Source: Solibacillus sp. FSL H8-0538 (GTDB lineage: Bacteria; Bacillota; Bacilli; Bacillales_A; Planococcaceae). Taken from it: a stretch of DNA of 64,000 bases. The stretch lies in NCBI RefSeq assembly GCF_038003525.1, contig NZ_JBBOPI010000001.1:1851001-1915000 (forward strand). Direction: 5' to 3'. Under the pieces are notes generated by a model. That model was not told the DNA's origin. It did no database searches and saw only the letters and a list, made by a program, of their open reading frames with translations. Shown here in pieces: positions 1 to 7,947 of this stretch. How positions within the stretch are numbered: the stretch's first letter is position 1; every line of letters begins with the position of its first letter. A program made the translations under genes and the position numbers.

Positions 1-1574
1 AACAAGCGGTGCTGCAACAATTAACAAACGAGCAGATGACGATACAGCAGCGAATCCAGGAAGCACAAGCCTTTATACAAACCTTGAATATTACTACGGC
101 ACGTCCAGTAGAACAGTTACAAGCATTACGTTTACAGCTTGATACAGACTTAAAACAGCTAGAACATAATCAAGTATCACGCGAACAAGTCCAGCAGCAG
201 TACGATTCGAAATTAACTGAGCTCACTTTATTACAAGAGCAAATAATAAATGGTGAGTTGTTACTAGAAGAGAAAAACGACGAATTCAAGCAAGTAAATG
301 CGACCGGATTAGCCTTAGAAAAAAAACGTGAACAGCTAGAGCTTCTCACAAAGCAAAATCCAGAACTCGCACTAGAAAAAACGCACGAGCAAATACAGCA
401 AACAACTGCAGAAATTGCTCAGTTTACACAACAAATTACAATGTTACCAGTAACACAAGCCCTTCAACTGGAATGGCAAGGCCTACTTCAAAACGCAAAT
501 GATCACGATCTAAATGAAATTCGCAAATTATACGTAAAGCATGCAAATGTCATTGGGACAACATGTGTCGCTTCTGCCAATAAAGAGTTTATGGATAATT
601 ATCCAACATTTGACGTTGTTATTATTGATGAAGTATCGAAGGCGACACCACCAGAACTACTATTACCCATGCTAAAGGGCGCAAAAATTATCCTGGTTGG
701 GGATCATCATCAGCTGCCACCACTCGTTGGCGATGAAACATTTGAAGAAACGCTTGAGCAGGTCATTAAAGATAGTGATACATTTGAGGAAAAACGCGAA
801 TTAGAAAAACTCTTAGAAGAATCACTCTTCGAACGTTTATATAAAAATTTACCGCATACAAATAAAAAGATGCTAGCAATCCAATATCGCATGCATGAAA
901 ACATAATGGCGACGATTGCGCCGTTTTATAAAAATGAAAACGAAGAACTCCAATGCGGGTTAACAGATTCCGATGAGCAGCGTGACCATAAGCTTGAAAG
1001 CAAGTTCATCTCGCGTAAGAATCATTTATTATGGCTTGATATGCCAAGTAAACAAGGCTATTTCGAGGAGCGTATGAAGGAAGGCTCTAGTTTATTTAAT
1101 GCGGCAGAGCTTGATACGATTAAATCAATGCTGCTTGACCTAAACGCAGCAACGGGAAAAGCGAAAGAAGACGGCTTGATCTCACAAGAGGCATTAAAAT
1201 CAGTTGGTGTCATATCGTTCTACGCAGAGCAAGTGAAACGTATTAACCGTCTCATTGAACAAGAAATCGAAGTTCCGCATCTCCACATCCGTACAGGTTC
1301 TGTCGATAAGTTCCAAGGGATGGAGATGGACGTCATTTTAGTCAGTATGGTGCGTAATAATGACAATAAACACGGCGATATCGGCTTTGCAAAGGATTAC
1401 CGCCGTCTGAACGTAGCCTTGTCTCGTGCGCGTGAGCTACTCATTTTAATCGGCAGTACGGACATGTTCACGAAGCGTCCGAAACAGGAGCAAACACGCC
1501 ATATGTACAAGCAGCTACTCGAAGTCGTGAAGGCGCAAAACGGCTATCGTGATGCGCCTCAAGCTATTGTTTAA
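1..1574 (+). CDS. SF1 DNA/RNA helicase, Upf1/DNA2-like, 3' part (5' end outside window)
   Basis: The reading frame is open from the first base of the window, so the N-terminus, including Walker A, is missing. The visible ~520 residues begin with ~165 residues of Gln/Glu/Lys-rich heptad-like sequence, probably a coiled-coil insert. Superfamily 1 motifs follow (counted from the GTG at position 9): motif II VVIIDEVS near 203-210, motif III GDHHQLPP at 231-238, motif IV-like QYRMHE at 292-297, motif V VDKFQGMEMD at 432-441 and motif VI RRLNVALSRAR at 465-475. This arrangement is typical of Upf1/DNA2-like ATP-dependent helicases with a long coiled-coil insertion between motifs I and II. The next gene starts 12 bases after the stop, so the two are probably co-transcribed. 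The substrate cannot be told from the sequence. Confidence 0.88.
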   Translation, partial: QAVLQQLTNEQMTIQQRIQEAQAFIQTLNITTARPVEQLQALRLQLDTDLKQLEHNQVSREQVQQQYDSKLTELTLLQEQIINGELLLEEKNDEFKQVNATGLALEKKREQLELLTKQNPELALEKTHEQIQQTTAEIAQFTQQITMLPVTQALQLEWQGLLQNANDHDLNEIRKLYVKHANVIGTTCVASANKEFMDNYPTFDVVIIDEVSKATPPELLLPMLKGAKIILVGDHHQLPPLVGDETFEETLEQVIKDSDTFEEKRELEKLLEESLFERLYKNLPHTNKKMLAIQYRMHENIMATIAPFYKNENEELQCGLTDSDEQRDHKLESKFISRKNHLLWLDMPSKQGYFEERMKEGSSLFNAAELDTIKSMLLDLNAATGKAKEDGLISQEALKSVGVISFYAEQVKRINRLIEQEIEVPHLHIRTGSVDKFQGMEMDVILVSMVRNNDNKHGDIGFAKDYRRLNVALSRARELLILIGSTDMFTKRPKQEQTRHMYKQLLEVVKAQNGYRDAPQAIV

Positions 1575-1585
1575 AGGAGAACGCC

Positions 1586-2344
1586 ATGGAATTACAAGCA
1601 TTACAGAAAAAACTAGCGAAGCAATTAACTCAAAATCTCAAGGTACGTATCGTGCAGGAAGACAGTTTTTGTATTCCTGTGCATACGTTACAAGTTTCAT
1701 ACCATCCCGTTCAACGCACAGCAATGGATATTTTAATGAAAATGATGCTTATTTCATTTAGCAAAGCAGAAATTGAGCATGTGGAAACGCTCGCACATAT
1801 ATTACTAGTAGAGCCTTTATTTATTAATGATTTAACGAATAAGATGGTAAAAACCGGAATCATTACGAAGGAAACGGGCACATACCAGTTAACATCCAAG
1901 GGTGAACAGCAACTCGTGAATGGGATTTTTGAAGAAGAATTAGAGCTCACATCACGCATCCTTCAATACAGCACTGTACACAAAGCCATTTTACATGGGG
2001 ATATAGAAGAAGTGCTTGAGTTTGGTGAATTCCCCGAATTATTTGCTTATTTAGAACAAGAAGAGCTTGGTGACGTGGATAACTCACTTTTAATTAGTGA
2101 ACTTGTAGCCATGCAAGATAATACAGATGACGATGACACACCGCAAACGTATATTACTTCGATTGCTTCTACAGAGGAATTACAAATTAATGATGTGCCG
2201 TATGTTCAATTTGTTTTATATGAAGCAGCGGAAGATCGTTACTTTGCGCGAATTTATAATACGTTAACAAACAGCTGGGATGAAGTTGTCGAACAACTCG
2301 TCAATGAAAAGGAACGAACTAGCTGGCGCGAAAAATTCGCCTAA
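1586..2344 (+). CDS. hypothetical protein in operon with the helicase
   Basis: A 252-residue soluble protein with no family I can name. It starts at ATG behind a good AAAGGAG site, 12 bases after the helicase stop, and is followed directly by an intrinsic terminator, so it is the last gene of that operon. Residues ~50-110 are mostly helical and include a stretch (VKTGIITKETGTYQLTSKGE) that resembles the recognition part and wing of a winged-helix domain. Residues ~165-180 are strongly acidic. The C-terminal third is a mix of strands and ends with a charged helix. A role as partner of the helicase is inference from gene order only. Confidence 0.75.
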   Translation: MELQALQKKLAKQLTQNLKVRIVQEDSFCIPVHTLQVSYHPVQRTAMDILMKMMLISFSKAEIEHVETLAHILLVEPLFINDLTNKMVKTGIITKETGTYQLTSKGEQQLVNGIFEEELELTSRILQYSTVHKAILHGDIEEVLEFGEFPELFAYLEQEELGDVDNSLLISELVAMQDNTDDDDTPQTYITSIASTEELQINDVPYVQFVLYEAAEDRYFARIYNTLTNSWDEVVEQLVNEKERTSWREKFA

Positions 2345-2350
2345 AGCTAG

Positions 2351-2386
2351 AAGGTTGTCTCAAAATGTATGAGGCAACCTTTTCTT
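2351..2386 (+). terminator. intrinsic terminator after the helicase operon
   Basis: An 11-bp stem (AAGGTTGTCTC pairing with GAGGCAACCTT, one G-T pair) with a 9-base loop is followed by a T-rich run, a few bases after the stop of the hypothetical gene. Confidence 0.8.
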
Positions 2387-2417
2387 AACTTATAAGAAAG
2401 TATAACTTTTTGATAAT

Positions 2418-2470
2418 GTCTAGGCATTCGCGCCGCACGCTCGAGGTCGCTTCGATCCCTCGGGCGAAAG
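2418..2470 (+). repeat. R1 dispersed repeat, left part (split by the insertion sequence)
   Basis: It matches the first half of the R1 copies at 13.3 and 41.6 kb from GTCTAGG through CGAGGTCGCTTCGATCCCTC. The copy breaks off at 2470, and its remaining half resumes at 4343 after the insertion sequence. The outermost arm here reads GCATTCGCGCC, and the matching arm GGCGCGAATGC lies at the far end of the second half, so the undisturbed element was a large palindrome. Confidence 0.8.
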
Positions 2471-2525
2471 GAGGGCACTGAAAAACTTACGTTTTTTATG
2501 ATGGTTTCGTTTTTCAAATAAGAAT

Positions 2526-2570
2526 AAGGCACTTTCTGTTCGAATCGAACGGAAAGTGCCTTATTTCTTT
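2526..2570. terminator. bidirectional terminator inside the insertion sequence, 3' of the transposase gene
   Basis: The near-perfect stem AAGGCACTTTC...GAAAGTGCCTT (2526-2562) has an inner GTTCG/CGAAC extension and T-rich sequence on both sides. It lies 18 bases past the transposase stop and would also block transcription entering from the helicase operon. Confidence 0.75.
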
Positions 2571-2579
2571 GTCTATTAC

Positions 2580-4040
2580 TTACACTTTTTCATTTAGCAG
2601 TTTCAATATTCGTTTGAGATTCACCGCAAATATCGTTGTGGCACCTTGGATTTGCATGCCAAATAAACCCGCTGATATGGCTGTTTTATAGCCATGCGGA
2701 TTTTTTAATTCACTATTTTTCGCCTCTATTTTATAACGGTTTTTCGCAAGCTGTTTAAATGCATCAGTTTCTTGGAAAGCAGCTTGTTCTTCATGTTCAA
2801 TTGATTTAATGGTCACATTATAGGTTTTACTTTTTGCCTCATCCTTATAACAGCCCTCACGCATCTGGCAGACTTTACATTTTTCAATATCAAAATAAAA
2901 TGCCATTTTCGGATTTTTATTCTTATTTTTATTCTTAGAAAGTGCCTTTCGAATAGCTAGATGCCCAGCTGGACAGACAAACATACCAGCATCTTTATTG
3001 TAATCAAATTCGATTTTTCGTTGTCCGCTACCGTTTGTAATGACTGAATTTAACTTTGAAATTAATTGGAGCTCTTTTGATTTAGCATATTGTAAGTTAT
3101 CTTTCGCAGAATAAGCGGCGTCACCAATCACCGTTTCAATTTCCATACCTGCCTCTTTACTTTTTTCAACTAGTTCTTGAAGATAATGACCATCACTTTT
3201 TTCACCTGTTGTCACAACCGCAGCCGTAATAATTCGTTCATCACTCATCGCAATATGCGTTTTGAAACCAAAGAAAGCCGAGTCAGCCGACTTATGTCCA
3301 ACCCGCGCATCGGGATCATTTGAATAGCTTAACTGATTCTCATAATCATCAATCACTTCTTTTAAAACATTTAATTTTTCTTTCACAGCCGGGATTTGTG
3401 CAACCTTTGATTGCGTTTCCACCACTTCAACTACTTGACGACAGTAATCTAATTCTTCTGTGACTTCATTTGACGTAGGCTTCTCAGGGAATTTTCCAAC
3501 CATGTTTTCGTCGAGTTGATACACGGCTTTACGTACATTTTTAGATTTTTCCTGTAAAAATTCTTTTGGCGATTTTTGATTATAACGAGCCTTTGTATGG
3601 GTAGCGTCAACGATGACCATTTTACTTAGTAGTAGCCCTTTTTCTAAGGCAATTTCAACTGTTTTCTGAATCAGTAAATCTATTAAATTCACATCTTGGA
3701 GACGAAGTCGACGGAATTTTGTCAGTGAACTTGAATCGATTACATCATCTTCTGGTGCCATCTCTAAAAAATATTTAAAGGACATATCGTATTTTGAACG
3801 CTCGACAAGGTCGGCATCCGATAGATCATGAATCACTTTTAATAGTAAATATTTAAACATACGAATCGGTGGAATCGCGTTACGGCCATTATCTAAACAG
3901 TATTTCGATTTTAGTTCGTCTAGAATAAATGAGAAATCCACAAGTTCATTAATTTGGCGAAGCATATTGTCCTTTGGGATAATTAAATCGTACAACGCCA
4001 TGTACGGGCTCAAATTGAATGTTTCCTGTTTAGAAATCAT
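2580..4040 (-). CDS. IS1182-family transposase
   Basis: A 486-residue transposase catalysing movement of the surrounding element. The start is the ATG at 4040, preceded by AAAGGTGGTG at correct spacing; the open frame runs 74 codons further upstream but through R3 repeat sequence without a ribosome-binding site. The N-terminal part (about residues 1-125) is the conserved InsH-type domain found in IS1182/IS5-like proteins. It is followed by a DDE region with VIVDATHTKAR near 150-160 and a second acidic site around VIGDAAYSAKDN. A Cys-rich segment (CKVCQMREGC) precedes the C-terminal KNRYKIEAKNSELKN block with the catalytic Glu. Length and domain order are complete, with no stop or frameshift, so it is probably functional. 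A truncated relative lies at 37.8 kb. Confidence 0.93.
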   Translation of the reverse strand: MISKQETFNLSPYMALYDLIIPKDNMLRQINELVDFSFILDELKSKYCLDNGRNAIPPIRMFKYLLLKVIHDLSDADLVERSKYDMSFKYFLEMAPEDDVIDSSSLTKFRRLRLQDVNLIDLLIQKTVEIALEKGLLLSKMVIVDATHTKARYNQKSPKEFLQEKSKNVRKAVYQLDENMVGKFPEKPTSNEVTEELDYCRQVVEVVETQSKVAQIPAVKEKLNVLKEVIDDYENQLSYSNDPDARVGHKSADSAFFGFKTHIAMSDERIITAAVVTTGEKSDGHYLQELVEKSKEAGMEIETVIGDAAYSAKDNLQYAKSKELQLISKLNSVITNGSGQRKIEFDYNKDAGMFVCPAGHLAIRKALSKNKNKNKNPKMAFYFDIEKCKVCQMREGCYKDEAKSKTYNVTIKSIEHEEQAAFQETDAFKQLAKNRYKIEAKNSELKNPHGYKTAISAGLFGMQIQGATTIFAVNLKRILKLLNEKV

Positions 4041-4132
4041 GGTCGCACCACCTTTTATTAGTACTTTAATTATACAAGAAATGTGTGCGATTATACGAGG
4101 GAAGAGCCCTTCTTGTGATGAAAGTAGTTCCA

Positions 4133-4257
4133 GTTGATTGGAATGGAGGCGGCGACTTCTGCGGGAACAGCACGAGCGGAAGCACCCGGACTGAGCGAAG
4201 CGAGGGAGAAGGCTGGAGCCGTGCCCGCGAAAAGCGTCCGCCGGAATGGAAATCAAC
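4133..4257 (+). repeat. R3 palindromic element (inside the insertion sequence)
   Basis: A 125-bp GC-rich segment that begins GTTGATTGGAATGGAGGCGG and ends with AATCAAC. The ends are inverted, and much of the inside pairs (GGCGG/CCGCC type arms). It shares its ends and several inner blocks with the copies at 22.74 and 38.26 kb. It sits between the transposase start and the right inverted repeat of the IS. Its base composition is clearly higher in GC than the neighbouring genes. Confidence 0.75.
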
Positions 4258-4342
4258 GGCATCGAAGAAAAAAAGCGTCCAGTAACGAATTTCCGTTCTT
4301 GGACGCTCTTACTTATAGCTGAAGGACTTTTTCAGTGCCCTC

Positions 4343-4423
4343 GGCGAAAGTGGTGGAGCGTTTACTTTCGCTTCGGGCTCGCAAGCAGCTTGTCGCGTGC
4401 AAACAGGCGCGAATGCACTTTTC
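4343..4423 (+). repeat. R1 dispersed repeat, right part (split by the insertion sequence)
   Basis: Starts with the duplicated target GGCGAAAG and continues as in the other R1 copies (GTGGTGGAGCGTTTACTTTC, then TTCGGGCTCGCAAGCAGC). It ends with the arm GGCGCGAATGC, complementary to the arm of the left half at about 2424-2434. Confidence 0.8.
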
Positions 4424-4453
4424 TAATATACGCTGTGAAACGAGGGATGAACA

Positions 4454-5344
4454 ATGAACGCTGAATTTTTTTGGCATCCAAAAGAGCACATCAAGTTACC
4501 TAAATGGGCGAGCTACACAACCCCATTTGAACTATATGCCTTTAGTGCAACAGTTGAAGATGAAGTTCTATTACTCTATAACATAACAACACCAGATACT
4601 GAAGAGGATACATTATTTGAATATAAGCTCGTACATTTAAAGGTACATGGTGCAGTCATCTTACACATTAAGTTACCGTTATTTGTCGATCGCATGGATC
4701 AGTTTTCAGATGGCTGTTATTTGTTTGTGAGTTCTCGCATTGCTATTGATGAAGGACCAAACGCGATAATTGCTAATAATCAAGGGAAGATTGTTAGTCA
4801 ATTATTACTCGGTGATGGTATTAATTATATGCAAATTGATGACAGTGACCGCATTTGGGTTGGCTATACCGATGAAGGTGTCTATGGGAATTTCGGGTGG
4901 GACCCTAGTAATACAATCGGCCGTGAAGGTGTCGTCGTTTTTAATCGGTCAGGGAAGCGGCTATGGGATGCGCGTATGTTTGACATGGTGGAATGCTCTG
5001 CCATGAACATTAATAAGGAAGAACAACTTTTCTTTATTTACGATGATTTTAAGCTCGTGAAGGCCTATGATGATTTAGAAGGAAGCTTGAATTGCGGTTT
5101 TTGGTCCATTAGGGAACAATATTTTCAACATTTTGTACGCGATGAGGATGATACATTTATAGTGTCTGATTGGCAGGGGCAAGTAAGGCGTCTTTTCCCG
5201 CATAGTACAGACTATTTACCAGGACCCGTAATCAATTTCATGGACGATGCTAACAGTTTACTAGATGGTGAGATTTTGATGCGCGGTAATTATGTATATA
5301 TGCTGCAGGACGATACGATTTATCGGAAGGAGTTCGGGAGGTAA
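4454..5344 (+). CDS. hypothetical protein, beta-propeller-like
   Basis: A 296-residue soluble protein without signal peptide or membrane segment. ATG is preceded at moderate distance by GAGGG, a weak site. The sequence is almost all short strands. Recurring segments of the kind 'D(x)DRIWVGYTDEGVYGN', 'GKRLWDARMF', 'VRDEDDTFIVSDWQGQVRRL' look like blades of a WD/NHL/lactonase-type propeller. I do not recognise a specific family. The gene stands alone between the R1 remnant and the metA leader; its promoter was probably affected by the R1/IS insertion just upstream. Confidence 0.75.
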   Translation: MNAEFFWHPKEHIKLPKWASYTTPFELYAFSATVEDEVLLLYNITTPDTEEDTLFEYKLVHLKVHGAVILHIKLPLFVDRMDQFSDGCYLFVSSRIAIDEGPNAIIANNQGKIVSQLLLGDGINYMQIDDSDRIWVGYTDEGVYGNFGWDPSNTIGREGVVVFNRSGKRLWDARMFDMVECSAMNINKEEQLFFIYDDFKLVKAYDDLEGSLNCGFWSIREQYFQHFVRDEDDTFIVSDWQGQVRRLFPHSTDYLPGPVINFMDDANSLLDGEILMRGNYVYMLQDDTIYRKEFGR

Positions 5345-5361
5345 AAATACATTTATAATTA

Positions 5362-5390
5362 TTGCATAATTCCAAATTGCATGATATTAT
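5362..5390 (+). promoter_or_regulatory. probable sigma-A promoter of the metA riboswitch transcript
   Basis: TTGCAT (5362-5367), a 17-base spacer and TATTAT (5385-5390) lie just upstream of the S-box aptamer, placing the RNA start about 10 bases before its P1 helix. Confidence 0.6.
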
Positions 5391-5406
5391 TAATCCAATT
5401 TAATAG

Positions 5407-5557
5407 TCTTATCAAGAGAAGCAGAGGGATATGGCCCGTTGAAGCTTCAGCAACCTCTAACATGGTTAGAAAGGTGCTACTTCCAGCAAGGGACTCCCTT
5501 GAGAGATAAGAACGAGCGATCAACCTCTCATTCTTTTTGCTGGAATGAGAGGTTTTA
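5407..5557 (+). ncRNA. SAM-I (S-box) riboswitch with expression platform, controls metA
   Basis: The aptamer has the P1 strand TCTTATCAAGAG and the S-box core GCAGAGGGATATGGCCCG, then TGAAGCTTCAGCAACC, the AAAGGTGCTA segment and the closing GAGAGATAAGA, as in the Bacillota S-box family. It is followed by an intrinsic terminator (AACCTCTCATTC...GAATGAGAGGTTTTA, 5522-5557). With S-adenosylmethionine bound the terminator should form and metA stay off. It ends 60 bases before the metA start. Confidence 0.95.
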
Positions 5558-5617
5558 TAATTTCACGGTGCCATATAGACTTCGCCCTTGTTAAAAACTA
5601 AAATGGGGGGAATACGA

Positions 5618-6556
5618 ATGCCAATTAATATACCGAAACATTTACCCGCTGGAGAGCGATTGAAAGAAGAAAAAATTTTCGTAATGGAAGAAGACCGTGC
5701 GAAAACACAGCAAATCCGTCCTTTAAACATTTTAGTGTTTAATTTAATGCCGGAAAAAGAGAAAACCGAATTACAATTACTACGCTTATTAGGGAATACA
5801 CCACTTCAAGTAAACGTGACATTTCTAAATACCGCTACATACGAATCAAAAAACGTCTCAAAATCTCACTTAGATACGTTTTATCAAACATTCGATGAAA
5901 TCAAACACCGCCGCTATGACGGACTAATTATTACCGGGGCACCCGTTGAAAAAATGGACTTTGAAGCAGTTGGTTATTGGGAAGAAATTAAAACCATAAT
6001 GGATTGGGCAAATGCCAATGTGACGTCAATCATGTATATATGTTGGGGCGCACAGGCAGCACTCTATCATCACTTTGGCATCGGAAAATTTGAGCTACCG
6101 AAAAAATGCTCTGGTATTTACTCACATGTCATTACCGATTTAACGGTAGACCTTGTACGCGGCTTTAGTGATGAATATGTCGCACCACACTCAAGACATA
6201 CATCGGTTTCGATTGATGAGGTACGCGCACACCCTAATTTACGTTTACTAAGTTATTCAGATAACGCAGGGGTCTTTATTGTACAGTCGAAAAACAATAA
6301 GCATATTATGATTACCGGCCATCTAGAATACGATGCATCTACGCTCTCGGATGAATATTACCGTGATTTAGAGAAGGGCGACGAAATTGAGATGCCTGTG
6401 AACTACTTCCCGTACGACGATTCAACAAAGGCACCTAAAAATACTTGGCGCGCGCATTCCCACTTGCTGTTTTACAACTGGTTAAACTACTACGTATACC
6501 AAGAAACACCTTATAATTGGCATTTTGTTGAAGATGCGATTGAATTTCATATTTAG
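5618..6556 (+). CDS. metA: homoserine O-acyltransferase MetA, predicted acetyl-CoA type
   Basis: A 312-residue cytoplasmic enzyme catalysing the first dedicated step of methionine synthesis, acylation of homoserine. The chosen ATG at 5618 follows GGGGGG; an ATG 30 bases upstream has no such site. The MetA-type alpha/beta fold is clear. The nucleophile is Cys142 in YICWGAQAA, and the catalytic His/Glu pair probably falls in GHLEYD and the preceding HSRHTSV segment. Residue 111 (in TGAPVEK) is glutamate; published work on Bacillus cereus MetA links Glu111 to acetyl-CoA use and Gly to succinyl-CoA use. The product is therefore more likely O-acetylhomoserine. Regulation is by the SAM riboswitch directly upstream. 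The gene is monocistronic, with its own terminator. Confidence 0.95.
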   Translation: MPINIPKHLPAGERLKEEKIFVMEEDRAKTQQIRPLNILVFNLMPEKEKTELQLLRLLGNTPLQVNVTFLNTATYESKNVSKSHLDTFYQTFDEIKHRRYDGLIITGAPVEKMDFEAVGYWEEIKTIMDWANANVTSIMYICWGAQAALYHHFGIGKFELPKKCSGIYSHVITDLTVDLVRGFSDEYVAPHSRHTSVSIDEVRAHPNLRLLSYSDNAGVFIVQSKNNKHIMITGHLEYDASTLSDEYYRDLEKGDEIEMPVNYFPYDDSTKAPKNTWRAHSHLLFYNWLNYYVYQETPYNWHFVEDAIEFHI

Positions 6557-6560
6557 CCCT

Positions 6561-6602
6561 AAATACGATTTCTCGAAGATCCAAGAGAAATCGTATTTTA
6601 TT
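6561..6602 (+). terminator. metA terminator
   Basis: AAATACGATTTCTC pairs perfectly with GAGAAATCGTATTT over a 10-base loop, followed by a T-rich run, immediately after the metA stop. Confidence 0.85.
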
Positions 6603-6659
6603 TACATTAAAAAAGCGTAACGACAACGCTAGATGCGGGTCATTACACTTCTATTACTA

Positions 6660-7289
6660 TTATCCAAGAATGGCACTGTCAACGCCAGATACTCGTTGAA
6701 ATAAATTTATATTTATTGTTAGCGCCCATTGTACAACTGGGCCTAAACCGAATGCCATAATAAGCGTACCGACACCAATTGGGCCACCTAATACAAAGCC
6801 AACGACCGCAACGACTACTTCCAACGTCGTACGCGCACGGTTTACGCTCCAACCTAAACGCTGCACAAGAAGGATCATAAGTGTATCACGTGGACCCACA
6901 CCGATATTTGCAACCATATACATCCCGCATCCGAAACCCAATAACACTATACCTGCAATAAAGGCTAAGAATTGCATAAATAGACCGTCCACTTCTGGTA
7001 GTAAATAGATGAAAATATCAAGGAAAACCCCGGATATGATCATATCTAAATAGGTTCCTAATTGCGGCCAACTTTTCGTGATGAAGCCGTTCACTGCAAG
7101 TATTATAAAGCCTAAAATTATAGACCATGAACCAATTGTTAGGCCTACTGTTTGCGCAAGTCCGATATGTAATACATCCCAAGAGCCTACACCAATTGCC
7201 TGTCCCTTTATAACAAGCGCTAAACCAAAAGATAGCACAAGAATACCTGCTAAAAAGAACAGGCAGCGCCAATAAAATTCTTTTTTCAC
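6660..7289 (-). CDS. YczE/YitT-like integral membrane protein
   Basis: A 209-residue protein of the YczE/YyaS/YitT-type family, function not firmly known. It starts at GTG behind GAAGGG. About five to six hydrophobic helices are visible, with the small-residue motifs typical of the family: GQAIGVGSWDVLHIGL near 29-44 and its internal repeat ANIGVGPRDTLMILL near 127-141. That repeat shows a duplicated architecture. It stands alone, convergent with metA. Confidence 0.85.
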   Translation of the reverse strand: MKKEFYWRCLFFLAGILVLSFGLALVIKGQAIGVGSWDVLHIGLAQTVGLTIGSWSIILGFIILAVNGFITKSWPQLGTYLDMIISGVFLDIFIYLLPEVDGLFMQFLAFIAGIVLLGFGCGMYMVANIGVGPRDTLMILLVQRLGWSVNRARTTLEVVVAVVGFVLGGPIGVGTLIMAFGLGPVVQWALTININLFQRVSGVDSAILG

Positions 7290-7410
7290 TTTTTCAAACC
7301 CTTCAATCCTGTATATTCTATGTTGTACATTTTATTATAGCTATTTTTCGTAATAAAAACAGATTACTATTTATTCTTATAATTTAGATAAAAAACTGTC
7401 TTATCCGGGT

Positions 7411-7494
7411 GTTAGAAAGACACAACTCGCCCAAAATAGAGCGAGTTGATGTCCTTACTTATGAGGATGGGAAAGTTTTTCTTTCTTATCCACC
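7411..7494 (-). repeat. R2 double-hairpin repeat (reverse orientation)
   Basis: One of six ~80-bp relatives in this window. On the minus strand it reads TGGATAAGAAAG...CTTTCCCATCC, then CATAAGTAAGGACATCAACT, then a terminator-like hairpin AACTCGC...GGGCGAGTT. It lies downstream of the HesB-like gene and upstream of the YczE-like gene. Confidence 0.8.
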
Positions 7495-7513
7495 AAGTCC
7501 ATTCACAACATAT

Positions 7514-7549
7514 AAAAACGCATGAGGACTTTAATAGTCCACATGCGTT
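7514..7549 (-). terminator. terminator of the HesB-like gene
   Basis: AACGCATG-A-GGACT pairs with AGTCC-A-CATGCGTT around a short loop, with T runs on both strands. It abuts the stop of the HesB-like gene. Confidence 0.7.
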
Positions 7550-7841
7550 AATTTTTTTTGTAATGATATGCGAGTTCATCGAGAGCCGCATCCACGGATA
7601 CGTGCAAATCATGTTCATTGAAAAACCACTCGTCACTTTTTTCAACGTAAAAGTGTACTCCATTAATTTCAGTATCCACACCTACTTCATGTGGTTGCTC
7701 ACGATTCATGCCGAGCGAAAACCCTTCGTGAAACGGGGAAGAGCCACCGTAGCGTGCATAAAAACGAATAAAATCTCCTTGCTCTACTTCCATTTCTTCT
7801 AAAAACCAAGTCATTGCTTCCTCAGTAATAATAATATCCAA
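7548..7841 (-). CDS. HesB/YneR-like protein (iron-sulfur biosynthesis domain family)
   Basis: A ~97-residue protein of the HesB/IscA-like YneR subfamily. The family is linked to iron-sulfur proteins, but members of this subfamily lack the full Cys set. This one has no cysteine, so direct cluster binding is doubtful. Recognisable core: ITEEAMTWFLEEM, RFYARYGG, GFSLGM, FYVEKSDEWFF. I place the start at TTG 7841, because GAGGTGAG is well spaced from it and the resulting N-terminus (MDIIITEEAM) aligns with the family. An upstream in-frame GTG at 7850 overlaps the ribosome-binding site. Confidence 0.8.
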   Translation of the reverse strand: MDIIITEEAMTWFLEEMEVEQGDFIRFYARYGGSSPFHEGFSLGMNREQPHEVGVDTEINGVHFYVEKSDEWFFNEHDLHVSVDAALDELAYHYKKN

Positions 7842-7910
7842 TCTACTCACCTCAATTGTACAATCTTTACTTCTATCTTATTATGAATGAATTATTACGA
7901 TAAGTATACG

Positions 7911-7937
7911 AAAAAACCCTCTCAATTATAGAGAGGG
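7911..7937 (-). terminator. plsY terminator
   Basis: On the minus strand CCCTCTC, a 7-base loop and GAGAGGG are followed by six T residues, 11 bases past the plsY stop. Confidence 0.85.
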
Positions 7938-7947
7938 CTGAAACAAT

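Larger units (their letters stand above)
2471..4342 (-). mobile_element. complete IS1182-type insertion sequence with 8-bp target duplication
   Basis: The 1872-bp element is bounded by inverted ends: GAGGGCACTGAAAAA reads inward from both 2471 and 4342 (15 bp exact). It is flanked by the direct repeat GGCGAAAG at 2463-2470 and 4343-4350. The octamer occurs once in uninterrupted R1 copies such as the one at 13.4 kb, which confirms it as a target duplication. Inside are one transposase gene on the minus strand, a bidirectional hairpin terminator at the left, an R3 palindromic element (4133-4257) and a hairpin (about 4271-4308) between the transposase start and the right end. The long non-coding right portion is unusual; a second copy at 37.8-38.5 kb has the same arrangement. 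Confidence 0.9.

Noticed and set aside
1-2344. Helicase plus hypothetical gene as a new defence system
   Set aside because: Upf1-like helicases occur in some defence loci, but the 5' part and upstream neighbours are outside the window and the second gene has no recognisable effector domain.
2386-2418. Partial seventh R2 copy (TTATAAGAAAGTATAACTTT)
   Set aside because: Only the first-stem sequence matches; linker and second hairpin are missing, so similarity may be chance in AT-rich DNA.
2347-2532. Short open frame across the R1 and IS left end
   Set aside because: Composed of repeat and IS-end sequence, without a ribosome site.
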